Shown here one piece after another: positions 25,658 through 34,386 of a stretch of 64,000 nt of DNA (positions are counted from its first letter, which is position 1; each line of letters opens with the position of its first letter). Both the position numbers and the translations under genes were made by a program. The stretch is from an uncultured Phascolarctobacterium sp. (lineage in GTDB: Bacteria > Bacillota > Negativicutes > Acidaminococcales > Acidaminococcaceae), in the NCBI GenBank assembly GCA_900544795.1, contig UQWM01000012.1:3372-67371 (forward strand). Direction: 5' to 3'. The notes under the pieces were generated by a model, which was not told the origin of the DNA, did not search any database, and saw only the letters and a list, made by a program, of their open reading frames with translations.

Positions 25658-27184
25658 TTGTCAACTCAAGCCAAAATCGAAAAAATGCTCCAAAAGTCTG
25701 CAGTGATCCTGGCTGCCGGCGGCGAAAAACGCTTCGCTAAACAGCATGAATCCGGTAAAATGACCGCCCGTGAAAGGATCGCCGCCCTGTTGGACGAAAA
25801 TTCCTTCGTCGAGCTGGATCGTTTTGTCAAACACCGCTGCACCAATTTTGGTCAGGCTAAAAAAGAACTTCCCGGCGAAGGCGTCACTACCGGTTATGGC
25901 ACTATCGATGGTCGTCTGGTCTATGTTTTCGCTCAGGACTTCACCGTTGAAGGCGGCTCCTTAGGCGAAATGCACGCAGCCAAGATCGTCAAAGTACAGC
26001 GTTTATCCCTGAAAATGGGCGCGCCCCTGATCGGTCTCAACGATTCCGGCGGCGCACGTATCCAGGAAGCAGTTGATGCACTTTCCGGCTACGGCAAAAT
26101 CTTTTTTGAAAATACTATCGCTTCCGGTGTTGTCCCCCAAATCTCCGCAATCATGGGCCCCTCTGCCGGCGGCGCTGTTTACAGCCCTGCTTTGACTGAT
26201 TTTATTTATATGGTCAAAAATACTTCTAAAATGTTCATCACCGGCCCGGCGGTAGTTAAATCCGTTACCGGTGAAGACGTGACCCAGGAACAATTAGGCG
26301 GCGCTATGACCCACAACAACACTTCGGGCGTAGCACATTTTGCCGCTGAAAACGATGCTGACTGCCTGGAACAGATCCGCTATCTGCTGAGCTTTTTGCC
26401 TTCCAACAATCTGGAATGCGCGCCCATCGTAGAAACAGGCGACGACCCGCAGCGCATCGATCCCAGCCTCAATACTCTGCTGCCTGATAATTCCAATCAG
26501 GCCTACGATATGAAGACCGTCATTACTTCGATCGTAGATAACGGCGAATTTTACGAGTCCCAGCAATACTGGGCTACCAATATCATCACCTGTTTCGCCC
26601 GTATGGATGGGCAGACTGTAGGCATCATCGCCAACCAGCCACGAGTCATGGCCGGCTGCCTTGATATCAACGCCTCTGATAAAGCGGCACGCTTCATCCG
26701 CTTCTGCGACGCATTCAACATCCCGCTGCTGAACCTGGTCGATGTGCCCGGTTTCCTCCCCGGCTGTAACCAGGAGTATGGCGGCATCATCCGCCACGGC
26801 GCCAAAATGCTGTATGCCTATTCGGAAGCAACCGTGCCCAAGATCACCGTTATTACCCGTAAAGCCTATGGCGGTTCATATATCGCCATGTGCTCGCAGG
26901 ATCTTAATGCCGATCAGGTCATCGCCTGGCCAACCTCCGAGGTCGCCGTTATGGGACCTGCCGGCGCGGCGAATATTATTTTCAAGAACGACCCCGACGT
27001 TAAAGCTAAGACTGAGGAATATATCGATAACTTTGCCACGCCATATCAGGCCGCCATGCGCGGTATGGTCGACATGGTCATCGAGCCGCAAAATACCCGC
27101 CCCACTATCATCAACGCTTTGCAGATGCTGCAAAGTAAGCGTGAGACCCGTCCGGCCAAACGCCACGGTAATATTCCTCTGTAA
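25658..27184 (+). CDS. mmdA: Methylmalonyl-CoA decarboxylase alpha subunit (carboxyltransferase)
   Basis: A 508-residue biotin-dependent carboxyltransferase. GKMTARERIAALLD, the acyl-CoA-site segment MGPSAGGAVYSPALTDF and the C-terminal half segments DVPGFLPG and KAYGGSYIAM are typical of MmdA/PccB proteins. MmdA moves the carboxyl group from methylmalonyl-CoA to biotin as the first step of a sodium-pumping decarboxylase. The start is probably TTG 25658, with GGAGG 8 nt upstream; ATG 25640/25643 overlap that site. The partner genes for the membrane beta, gamma and biotin subunits are absent here. It could also serve as a propionyl-CoA carboxylase subunit; context favours decarboxylase. Confidence 0.88.
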   Translation: MSTQAKIEKMLQKSAVILAAGGEKRFAKQHESGKMTARERIAALLDENSFVELDRFVKHRCTNFGQAKKELPGEGVTTGYGTIDGRLVYVFAQDFTVEGGSLGEMHAAKIVKVQRLSLKMGAPLIGLNDSGGARIQEAVDALSGYGKIFFENTIASGVVPQISAIMGPSAGGAVYSPALTDFIYMVKNTSKMFITGPAVVKSVTGEDVTQEQLGGAMTHNNTSGVAHFAAENDADCLEQIRYLLSFLPSNNLECAPIVETGDDPQRIDPSLNTLLPDNSNQAYDMKTVITSIVDNGEFYESQQYWATNIITCFARMDGQTVGIIANQPRVMAGCLDINASDKAARFIRFCDAFNIPLLNLVDVPGFLPGCNQEYGGIIRHGAKMLYAYSEATVPKITVITRKAYGGSYIAMCSQDLNADQVIAWPTSEVAVMGPAGAANIIFKNDPDVKAKTEEYIDNFATPYQAAMRGMVDMVIEPQNTRPTIINALQMLQSKRETRPAKRHGNIPL

Positions 27185-27223
27185 ACGCCAGGCGACTTCT
27201 CGAAAATAAAATATTTGTTCTTT

Positions 27224-27297
27224 ATACCGCAGAATAATGTTCAAAGGTACTCTCATACACCTTGTAACAGGCGCATTATTTCTGCGGTATTTTTTAC
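27224..27297 (+). terminator. Terminator after mmdA with a long loop
   Basis: ATACCGCAGAATAATG at 27224-27239 pairs with CATTATTTCTGCGGTAT at 27274-27290, then T6. The loop is about 34 nt, unusually long. Confidence 0.7.
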
Positions 27298-27367
27298 CCC
27301 TAAATAGTCTTACTATTATGAATTTTGTGTATTTAGTAGGGCGCACTTATTTTCCAGAGAGAAGGAG

Positions 27368-28609
27368 TTGATAATTATTACCCCGGACGTACAATTTCTA
27401 TTACTATTAGCTATCATCGCCGTATTTTTCATCACTGAACTGATACCTCTTGCGGTAACCGCCATGGGCGGAGCGATAGCCTGCGGGCTTTTGGGCTTTA
27501 TTCCTCCGAAGGCAGTTTTTGCCGGTCTGGCAAACTCCACCGTCGTCCTGTTCGCCGGAATGTTTGTCGTCGGCGCCGCCATGTTCCATACGGGGCTGGC
27601 CCAAAGCATTGGTAAAAGGGTGCTGGGTATCATGATCGTCGGCGCCGTACTCTCCGGATTTTTATCTAACACCGGCACTACCGCCTGCCTGATGCCCGTT
27701 GTTTTAGGTATCTGCGCAGAGGCTAAACTGCCAGCCTCCCGCCAGTTATTGCCTTTGGCTTTTGGCGTGGCCTTCGGCGGCATTTTTACCATCATCGGCA
27801 CCCCGCCGAACCTGATCGCTTCCGATACTTTGGCACAGGCAGGCTTCAGGCCTTTTGGCTTCTTTGAATTTGCCTATATCGGTATCCCTATCGCCATTGC
27901 CGGCATCATTTATATGATGTTCATCGGCTACCGCTTTCTGCCCAAAGTAACTGTCGACCCCAACGTATAAGTAGAGCAGGAGTTTGAGATCAGCTCTGCC
28001 AGCTCCAACAAACAAATCATTTCCGGCCTGATCCTTTTAGGCGTCGTTATCGTTATGGCGCTGGAGCTGAAATTCATTACCCTGGAAATGGCCGCCATCA
28101 TCGGCGCTATCATCGCCGTTTTAACAGGCTGCCTGTCCGAGAAGCAAGCGTACGCCAGCATCGACTGGGTCACAATCTTCCTGTTCGCAGGTATGCTGTC
28201 AGTTTCTACCGCTATGGATAAAACTGGCGCCGGCAAGCTTTTAGCTAAATTATGTGTTGAAACTTTAGGCGGCGCGCCCTCCCCCTTATTCGTTACGGCC
28301 CTGCTGTTTATCGTTTCCTGTGTCCTGACCCAATTTATGTCCAATACGGCTACGGCCACCCTTATCTGCCCCATCGGCCTGGCTATCGCTGCGCAGATAA
28401 ACGCCTCGCCGCACGCAGTTTTGATGTCGATCACTATCGGTATCGCCTGCGCTTATGCAACACCTGTCGGCACACCGCCTAACACTTTGGTTTTAGGACC
28501 CGGCGGCTACAGGTTTATGGACTATGTTAAAGCAGGCACACCGTTGATCCTGGTCAGCTTTATCGTTTCCATGATCGTTATCCCTATCGTTTGGCCGTTC
28601 TACAAGTAA
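27368..28609 (+). pseudogene. SLC13/DASS-family dicarboxylate carrier interrupted by an in-frame TAA
   Basis: Two open stretches in one frame (27368-27970 and 27971-28609) together encode a 413-codon carrier with about 11 membrane helices. Only TAA at 27968-27970 divides it. The sequence continues with VEQEFEISS and more membrane helices. Both halves hold the family signatures: SNTGTTA plus TIIGTPPN in the first, SNTATAT plus TPVGTPPN in the second. Compared with intact relatives, a stretch before IMIVGAVLSG also seems short, consistent with decay. The start is unclear: AAGGAG sits directly against TTG 27368 and better suits a non-standard codon at 27374. Next to mmdA, it would have imported succinate. 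Readthrough or a sequencing error cannot be excluded. Confidence 0.75.
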
Positions 28610-28621
28610 CTACTGTTGAAC

Positions 28622-28657
28622 AAACAGCGCCCGCATCCGTGCGGACGCTGTTTTATT
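28622..28657 (+). terminator. Terminator after the SLC13 gene
   Basis: AAACAGCG pairs with CGCTGTTT around a GC-rich inner stem, followed by TTTATTTTA. Confidence 0.75.
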
Positions 28658-28727
28658 TTACTGTCAAAGCTTTTTTTGCGCCCTGCAAAATGATACAATA
28701 AGAAAAAAGTCTGAAAGGAGCGGTCTT

Positions 28728-29687
28728 ATGGCAAAAACTGTCTGCGGGCGTTTCGCACCCACCCCCAGCGGCAGGATGCACCTGGGCAACGCGTTCTGTG
28801 CCCTGCTGGCCTGGCTGTCAGCAAAAAAGCAGGGCGGCAGCATCACCCTGCGCATCGAAGACCTGGACAAGCCCCGCTGCCCCGACCGCAACGCCCAACT
28901 TTTAGAAGACGACCTGCACTGGCTGGGACTGGACTGGGATACAGGCGGCAGCAGCGGCGGTAAGGACGCCCCCTACTGCCAAAGCCAGCGCTTTGCTATT
29001 TATGCCGAATATTTCGCCAAACTGCAAAAACAGGGGTTCACCTATCCCTGCTTCTGCAACAGGGCCGAGCTGCACGCAGCCCAGGCCCCTCATTTAAGCG
29101 ACGGCCGCGTGCTGTACGCCGGCACCTGCCGCCAGCTGACACCTGCCGAGAGGCAGCAAAAAGCCCTGAGCCGCCAACCGGCCCAAAGGCTGCTGCTGCC
29201 AGACACCACTGTCAGCTTCACTGACGGACATTACGGACCGCAGCAGCAAAATCTGGCCGCCGAATGCGGCGATATCATCTTGCAGCGCAGTGATGGCGTT
29301 TATGCCTATCAGCTGGCCGTCGTCATTGACGATGCCCTGATGGGAGTTACCGAAGTAGTGCGCGGCTGCGACCTGCTCAGTTCTACGCCGCAGCAGCTGT
29401 ATCTGTACCGTTTACTGGGCTTTGCCCCACCCCACTTTTTTCATGTGCCGCTTTTAACTGCCCCCGACGGCAGACGGCTTGCCAAACGTGACCATGATCT
29501 TGATTTAGGCTGCCTGCGGCAGCGCTTTAGCGACTCGCGCCACGTTATTGGCGTCCTTGCCTTTCTGGCGGGCCTGCTGCCAAAGCCGCAGCCGCTAAGC
29601 CCCGCCCAGCTTCTGCCCCTGTTCGACTGGCAGAAGGTGCCACAGAAGAATATCAGCGTCAGCGAAGAAATTTTAAATTTACTATAA
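28728..29687 (+). CDS. gluQ: Glutamyl-Q tRNA(Asp) synthetase
   Basis: A 319-residue truncated glutamyl-tRNA synthetase paralogue that charges queuosine in tRNA-Asp with glutamate. FAPTPSGRMHLGN is the HIGH-type motif at residues 8-20, LRIEDLD follows, and LAKRDHD takes the place of KMSKS. Zinc ligands appear in YPCFCNRAEL with the later Tyr and Cys in VLYAGTC. There is no anticodon-binding domain, as expected. AAAGGAG precedes ATG 28728. The small membrane-protein gene 12 bp downstream is probably co-transcribed. Confidence 0.92.
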   Translation: MAKTVCGRFAPTPSGRMHLGNAFCALLAWLSAKKQGGSITLRIEDLDKPRCPDRNAQLLEDDLHWLGLDWDTGGSSGGKDAPYCQSQRFAIYAEYFAKLQKQGFTYPCFCNRAELHAAQAPHLSDGRVLYAGTCRQLTPAERQQKALSRQPAQRLLLPDTTVSFTDGHYGPQQQNLAAECGDIILQRSDGVYAYQLAVVIDDALMGVTEVVRGCDLLSSTPQQLYLYRLLGFAPPHFFHVPLLTAPDGRRLAKRDHDLDLGCLRQRFSDSRHVIGVLAFLAGLLPKPQPLSPAQLLPLFDWQKVPQKNISVSEEILNLL

Positions 29688-29699
29688 AGGAGCCTGCCC

Positions 29700-29903
29700 A
29701 TGCTTTATGTAATTATCGCAACCTTTGCCGCCGGTATGGCGACAGAATATTTTTTAAGCAACCGCTGGATCGGCTTTTTCGCCATCGGCATTCCCGCTTG
29801 CCTGTACTTTTTTTATACCGATTACAAAAAGCGCGCTGCCGACAAAGAGGCGGAAGCAGAGAAGAAGACCAGGCGCAAAGAGCGCAAACAACAGCATAAA
29901 TAA
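29700..29903 (+). CDS. Small hypothetical membrane protein with a basic tail
   Basis: A 67-residue protein with two hydrophobic stretches (LYVIIATFAAGMATEYF, then WIGFFAIGIPACLYFFY) and a highly charged C-terminal helix rich in Lys, Glu and Arg (KKTRRKERKQQHK). AAAGGAG lies 8 nt before ATG 29700. It is 12 bp after gluQ and ends at a terminator. No family is recognised. Confidence 0.6.
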   Translation: MLYVIIATFAAGMATEYFLSNRWIGFFAIGIPACLYFFYTDYKKRAADKEAEAEKKTRRKERKQQHK

Positions 29904-29904
29904 T

Positions 29905-29932
29905 AAAAGAACGCATTTTAATGCGTTCTTTT
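29905..29932. terminator. Bidirectional terminator between convergent genes
   Basis: AAAAGAACGCAT and ATGCGTTCTTTT form a stem with A/T runs on both sides. Confidence 0.8.
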
Positions 29933-30069
29933 TATTTGCTGCTGCTACTGCTAAAGATCCTGCTAATGGCCGCTTCGGTCGCCAGCGTAAACAGTACGAT
30001 AACGGTCACTAAAAACCAGGTATAGACCTGTTTTTCACGGGGATTCATAATATTTATTTTTTCAGGCAT
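29932..30069 (-). CDS. 45-residue single-helix membrane protein after phnC; possible permease remnant
   Basis: The ATG at 30069 lies inside the phnC stop region (8-bp overlap) and opens a 45-codon frame: a polar start (MPEKINIMNPREKQ), one strong hydrophobic helix (WFLVTVIVLFTLATEAAIS) and a serine-rich end before TAA at 29932. A permease gene (phnE) is expected exactly here. The N-terminus of PhnE proteins is also a short basic segment plus one helix, so this may be a truncated phnE. It may equally be an independent small protein. It is too short for most gene finders. Confidence 0.5.
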   Translation of the reverse strand: MPEKINIMNPREKQVYTWFLVTVIVLFTLATEAAISRIFSSSSSK

Positions 30070-30847
30070 AATGTTCACCCTGTTTAATGATCAAGTTTTC
30101 CATTGAAGTATTATAGATCTTCTCGATCACTTCGTTGTTCAGCTGCTGGGGCGGCCCGTCAAACACAAGCTCGCCCTTGGCCAGGCCAATGATGCGCGTA
30201 GCATAACGCATGGCTACGTCTAACTGGTGCAGATTGACGATACAGGCGATATTGCGCCGCTGGGTCATCTGGTAAATCAGGTCCATGATTATTTTAGAAG
30301 CGTTGTGGTCCAGCGAAGCGATAGGCTCATCGCACAAAAGCAACTTCGGCTCCTGCATGATGGCCCTGGCAATGCCAACCCGTTGTTTCTGCCCGCCCGA
30401 CAGATCGCTGGCACGGTTATACAAACGGTCGCCCATATCTATTTCCTGCAGCAGTTCGATCGCCTTGCGCTTATCCGCTTCTGTATAGTTGCCCAGCATC
30501 CCGTCCATGGCCGACATATAACCCAGCCGTCCGTGCAACACGTTTTGCATTACCGACAGACGGTGTACAAGATTATAATGCTGAAAGATCATACCCACCT
30601 TGCGCCGTTGCAGACGCAGCTGTTTGCCGCCGGCGCCGGTTATCTCTTCACCGTCGATATAAACGCGGCCACTGCTGGGTAAAACCAGTTGGTTGATGGT
30701 CCGCAGCAGGGTAGATTTGCCCGACCCGGACGGACCGATGATGGCAACGAACTCGCCGGAACTGACCTCAAGGTTGATATCAGTCAGAGCGCGGACCTGA
30801 TTGCCGTAAATTTTTTCGATATGCTCCATTTTTAAAACCGTGCTCAT
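30062..30847 (-). CDS. phnC: PhnC-like ABC transporter ATPase (phosphonate/phosphite type)
   Basis: A 261-residue ABC ATPase with Walker A GPSGSGKST (residues 38-46), signature LSGGQKQRVGIARA, Walker B LLLCDEPIASLD and an H-loop His in NLHQLD. The overall match is to PhnC, which powers uptake of phosphonates or related anions. AGGAGG precedes ATG 30847. It follows phnD by 48 bp, but a terminator-like hairpin lies in that gap. No permease gene follows. Confidence 0.88.
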   Translation of the reverse strand: MSTVLKMEHIEKIYGNQVRALTDINLEVSSGEFVAIIGPSGSGKSTLLRTINQLVLPSSGRVYIDGEEITGAGGKQLRLQRRKVGMIFQHYNLVHRLSVMQNVLHGRLGYMSAMDGMLGNYTEADKRKAIELLQEIDMGDRLYNRASDLSGGQKQRVGIARAIMQEPKLLLCDEPIASLDHNASKIIMDLIYQMTQRRNIACIVNLHQLDVAMRYATRIIGLAKGELVFDGPPQQLNNEVIEKIYNTSMENLIIKQGEHYA

Positions 30848-30859
30848 GGCTTCCTCCTA

Positions 30860-30885
30860 TAAAAAAGGCCGGGCAGCGCCGGCCT
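30860..30885 (-). terminator. Terminator-like hairpin between phnD and phnC
   Basis: AGGCCGG and CCGGCCT form a 7-bp GC stem followed on the minus strand by T6. It lies inside the operon, so it probably lowers phnC transcription relative to phnD. Confidence 0.7.
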
Positions 30886-30895
30886 CTGTTCCAAC

Positions 30896-31816
30896 TTATT
30901 TGCTGCTGTTTAAAGCTTTGTTCAGCTCGATGATGCCTTTATAATCGTCGATACTGCATTCTACGAAGCGTTTATCTTCAGCGCCCATAACGCCTTTGTA
31001 ATAAGCAGCGTTGTCGTAGCTCAAAACAAATTGTTTAACTTTTTCTTTCACGTCCGCAGGCAGATCTTTGCGAATAGCCATTGGCTCGGACGGGATCGGG
31101 TCTGAAGCAAAGATCACTTTAACGTCGTTTTTATCGGCACGGCCGGCATCAAGCTCGGCTGCTAAAATAGCGTCAGAGATAGGCGCTACCTGTACGTCGC
31201 CTTTAACTACGGCAGCCAGGCCTGCCTGATGTTTGCCGGAAAAGCTGACCGCCTGGAAGAATTTGCCGTTAGTGTGCAGTTCATCCATCGAAAGCTTTTC
31301 ATTAGGGAAGGCTTTCATAATAGCAGCCGAAGGGATCAGGTTGCCGGAGGTAGAGTTAGGGTCAACAAAAGCCATGGTTTTACCTTTGATATCCTGGATA
31401 CCGTTGATATCGCTGTTTTTGCTGTTAGTTATTAAAACTGATTTATAAGTAGCGTTCTTTTTGTCTTTGTTTTTAGCGATCATGCCGATCGGTTCCACAC
31501 CGGCACGGTCATAGGCCAGGCAAAAGCTTAAGGGGCCAAAATAGGCCATGTCGGCTTTGCCGGTACGCATGGCTTCGATAACGGCGTTATAGTCGTTAGA
31601 TATCAGCTCGGTTACTTCCATGCCCAGAGCTTTGCTCAGGTCAGCTGCCATACCTTTTCTGGCATCGGCATTCTTATCGGTAGATTCATTAGGCAGATAG
31701 GTGATCACGAATTTCTTTTGTTCTGCCTTGCTGCCGCCGCAGCCGGTAAAAGACAGGCAGCTCAGGATAGCCAGCATCAGCAGAGCGCAGACCTTGAATA
31801 ATTTTCTGGATTTCAT
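30896..31816 (-). CDS. phnD: PhnD-like phosphate/phosphonate-binding lipoprotein
   Basis: A 306-residue lipoprotein with signal peptide and lipobox FTGC (Cys about 26). The body is a type-2 periplasmic binding fold with PhnD-type segments: YLPNESTD near the start, MRTGKADMAYFGPLSFCLAY, and FVDPNSTSGNLIPSA, whose Thr-Ser forms the anion site. It captures phosphonate, phosphite or a similar anion outside the inner membrane and hands it to a permease. AAAGGAGAG precedes ATG 31816. First gene of a phnD-phnC unit. Confidence 0.9.
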   Translation of the reverse strand: MKSRKLFKVCALLMLAILSCLSFTGCGGSKAEQKKFVITYLPNESTDKNADARKGMAADLSKALGMEVTELISNDYNAVIEAMRTGKADMAYFGPLSFCLAYDRAGVEPIGMIAKNKDKKNATYKSVLITNSKNSDINGIQDIKGKTMAFVDPNSTSGNLIPSAAIMKAFPNEKLSMDELHTNGKFFQAVSFSGKHQAGLAAVVKGDVQVAPISDAILAAELDAGRADKNDVKVIFASDPIPSEPMAIRKDLPADVKEKVKQFVLSYDNAAYYKGVMGAEDKRFVECSIDDYKGIIELNKALNSSK

Positions 31817-31990
31817 TTTCTTCTCTCCTTTGTTGTTGTTCTTGAAATATAACTTAGCTCAGGAATCATCTTCATAGTATCAAAGGATCATCTGCTTTGA
31901 ATAAAGTGCGCTTTAAGTTTTTGTAAAGTATTTGCCTCTTCTTTAAAGGTTTGTAAAAGCCTGTACTATAAAACACCCTTCCTGGGCATA

Positions 31991-32024
31991 AAAAAACCCC
32001 ACAGGAATATTCCTGTGGGGTTTT
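31991..32024. terminator. Terminator after the 32038-32469 gene
   Basis: AAAACCCCACAGGAA with TTCCTGTGGGGTTTT, TAT-type loop and a T7 run on the minus strand. Confidence 0.85.
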
Positions 32025-32037
32025 ACTTGAGCTACGC

Positions 32038-32469
32038 CTAGATCTTAACGTCGATCTGCGCTGAAACACCTACACCCTGCACACGGTTGATGCCGCTGAT
32101 AGCGACTTTATCTACCGGGATCAGTGCTTTGGCACGAAAGCTTTTAAAGAAGGATGCTTCCAGCTGCAAAGCAGCCTGGCATTTATCTACCTGCGCTTTA
32201 GGGCCCGACACCTGCGCAGCACCGGCATAACTGCCATCGCCGACAGTGATGATTGGCACGACCTTGGTCGCGTAATCGCTGGAGATAGGATATTTAGCCG
32301 TCAAAGTATTGATAGCGCTGTTCAGCTGGTCGGCAAACTGGTTGACCAGCAGCGAAACGGCACCACCCTTGACTACAGTACCTAAAATACCGGCCTGTGC
32401 GGGAGCCGTTCCCTGTCCCAGTAAAAATCCGCAGACCAGTGCCGCGGCGATCCATTTTTTCCCTTGCAT
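32038..32469 (-). CDS. Secreted hypothetical protein
   Basis: A 143-residue protein with a signal peptide ending near PAQAG (residue 26). The mature part is small and Ala/Val-rich, with LLVNQFADQLNSAINTL, then PIITVGDGSYAGAAQVSGP and a final beta-rich RVQGVGVSAQIDVKI. No catalytic motif or membrane helix is seen, so it is periplasmic or surface-located. GAGGAGG precedes ATG 32469. Single gene with its own terminator. No family is recognised. Confidence 0.6.
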   Translation of the reverse strand: MQGKKWIAAALVCGFLLGQGTAPAQAGILGTVVKGGAVSLLVNQFADQLNSAINTLTAKYPISSDYATKVVPIITVGDGSYAGAAQVSGPKAQVDKCQAALQLEASFFKSFRAKALIPVDKVAISGINRVQGVGVSAQIDVKI

Positions 32470-32691
32470 GATATTACCTCCTCTAACCCAACTATCCGAT
32501 TTACCGCTTTATTCGACGCAGCCTGCCTAAAAGCCTTGCCCTGCTATAAATAATTCACCAAGAAATCACAAAATATTGCTGGTTTCCATATTTTAAAGCC
32601 CAGCCGCATTTTACAAACTGCCCATTTTGCGATACGATAAATAAAAGAGCATACGCGGCTATTTTACTGGCCGTCCAAAGGAGTTGTTATT

Positions 32692-33873
32692 ATGGAACAG
32701 TTTAAATATTACGCGCCGACACAGATCCTGTTCGGCAAAAATACGGAAGCCCAAGCGGGCCAGCTGTGCAAGGCCCGGGGAGCTACAAAAGTTTTAGTGC
32801 ATTTTGGCGGCAGCAGCGCCCAAAGATCCGGTCTTTTAGACCGGGTCTGCCAATCACTGCAAGCAGCCGGGCTCGGCTACGTCACCCTGGGCGGCGTAGT
32901 GCCTAACCCGCGGCTTAGCAAAGTCTACGAGGGCATCGAACTTTGCCGGCGCGAGCAGGCCGACTTCATTTTAGCAGTAGGCGGCGGCAGCGTTATCGAC
33001 AGCGCCAAAGCCATCGGCTACGGCATCACTAATCCCGGCGACGTTTGGGATTATTACAGCGGCCAAACGCCCCAGGCCTGTGCCCCCATCGGCGCCGTGC
33101 TCACCATTGCCGCTGCCGGCAGCGAAATGAGCAACGCTTCGGTCATCACCAATGAAGACGGCTGGCTTAAACGGGGCCTGCAATCACCCTACGCCTACTG
33201 CAAATTTGCCATCCTCAACCCCGAACTTACCTATACTCTGCCCGCTTACCAAACGGCCAGCGGCTGCACCGATATCATCATCCACACCTTAGAGCGTTAC
33301 TTTACCAGGCCCGGCGTCAAAGCGCTGGCACTGACTGACGGTATGGCCGAAGCCCTGCTGCGCAACGTGATGCGCAACGTGAAGCTGGCACTGCAAACCC
33401 CTGCCGATTACGATGCCCGCGCCGAGATCATGTGGGCCGGTACTCTTTCTCACAACGATATTACCGGCGACCGTAGCCAGGGTGACTGGGCTTCCCATCA
33501 GCTGGAACATGAACTGGGCGGTATGTTCGACGTGGCCCACGGCGCCGGTCTGGCCGCCATTTGGGGCAGCTGGGCTCGCTATGTACTCAAGCACAACCCC
33601 AGCCGTTTTGCCCAGCTGGCAGTCAATGTGCTCAACGTGCCTTATACTTTCGGCAACGATGAAAAAACTGCCTTAGAAGGTATCGCGGCTATGGAAGACT
33701 TCTTCCGTTCCATCGGTATGCCCACTTCCATCAGCGCTATGGATATCGACCTGACCGACGCGCAGATCAAAGAACTGGCTCACAAATGCAGCTTTATGGG
33801 TCGCCGCACCATCGGCGGTTTCGTTACCCTGAACGCGGCCGATATGGAAAACATCTATCGCATGGCCAAATAA
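32692..33873 (+). CDS. Iron-containing alcohol dehydrogenase (butanol-dehydrogenase-like)
   Basis: A 393-residue NAD(P)H-dependent group III dehydrogenase. AVGGGSVIDSAKAI near residues 94-107 is the nucleotide-binding segment. Metal ligands are Asp and His in GCTDIIIHTLE and His in HQLEHELGG and DVAHGAGLA. It matches the BdhA/YqhD branch that reduces aldehydes. Single gene between two non-coding stretches of over 200 bp. AAAGGAG precedes ATG 32692. Probable role: disposing of aldehydes or excess reductant in fermentation. Confidence 0.9.
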   Translation: MEQFKYYAPTQILFGKNTEAQAGQLCKARGATKVLVHFGGSSAQRSGLLDRVCQSLQAAGLGYVTLGGVVPNPRLSKVYEGIELCRREQADFILAVGGGSVIDSAKAIGYGITNPGDVWDYYSGQTPQACAPIGAVLTIAAAGSEMSNASVITNEDGWLKRGLQSPYAYCKFAILNPELTYTLPAYQTASGCTDIIIHTLERYFTRPGVKALALTDGMAEALLRNVMRNVKLALQTPADYDARAEIMWAGTLSHNDITGDRSQGDWASHQLEHELGGMFDVAHGAGLAAIWGSWARYVLKHNPSRFAQLAVNVLNVPYTFGNDEKTALEGIAAMEDFFRSIGMPTSISAMDIDLTDAQIKELAHKCSFMGRRTIGGFVTLNAADMENIYRMAK

Positions 33874-33985
33874 AGCACCCTAATATTTTGCTACCGGCAT
33901 TTCTGTACTAAAACGGCTTTTGCTGACCACATTTGCGCAAGTACTTTTGCCCGACAGCCTATCAAAAACAGTCTACAAAAAACAC

Positions 33986-34020
33986 AAAGACGTGTTTGCC
34001 TAACGGCAAGCACGTCTTTT
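33986..34020 (+). terminator. Terminator after the alcohol dehydrogenase gene
   Basis: AAAGACGTG pairs with CACGTCTTT around an inner TGCC/GGCA stem, then T4. It lies about 110 bp after the stop codon. Confidence 0.75.
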
Positions 34021-34083
34021 TACTACGCCCTAACGCATCTTTATTTGTTTAACATACTGTTCCTACGCTGGCGCTGTAATTAG

Positions 34084-34386
34084 TCAGCCCTTCGTATCTG
34101 TAGCCTCGGCAACCATCAGCTGGTCGACAAACTGCATCTTAACGGGAATCATAAGCTTCTGCCCCGGCTTCAGATTAGTGTTGTCCAAAGCATTAGTCTC
34201 GCAGATACGATAGATCACTTCGCGTACGTCTTCGCCCTGTTCAGACCAGCGGTCAGCGATCGCCCACATGGTATCACCAGTATGTACGGTGATCTGTTCA
34301 TAATGATAAACAGTATCATCCTGCACAAGATTATAACCTGTATATAAAATGGTAGTCATCAGCATTAATACAAACAACTTCTTCAT
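34084..34386 (-). CDS. Membrane-anchored LysM protein (YneA-like)
   Basis: A 100-residue protein. One N-terminal hydrophobic segment (MKKLFVLMLMTTILYTGYNL) serves as anchor or uncleaved signal. A single LysM domain covers about residues 31-82: ITVHTGDTMWAIADRW to LKPGQKLMIPV. Such proteins bind peptidoglycan; the size and layout resemble YneA-type division inhibitors, though lexA is not adjacent. ATG 34386 is chosen; the upstream TTG at 34404 is the alternative. The upstream DNA has repeated GTTCG/CGAAC half-sites. Confidence 0.75.
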   Translation of the reverse strand: MKKLFVLMLMTTILYTGYNLVQDDTVYHYEQITVHTGDTMWAIADRWSEQGEDVREVIYRICETNALDNTNLKPGQKLMIPVKMQFVDQLMVAEATDTKG

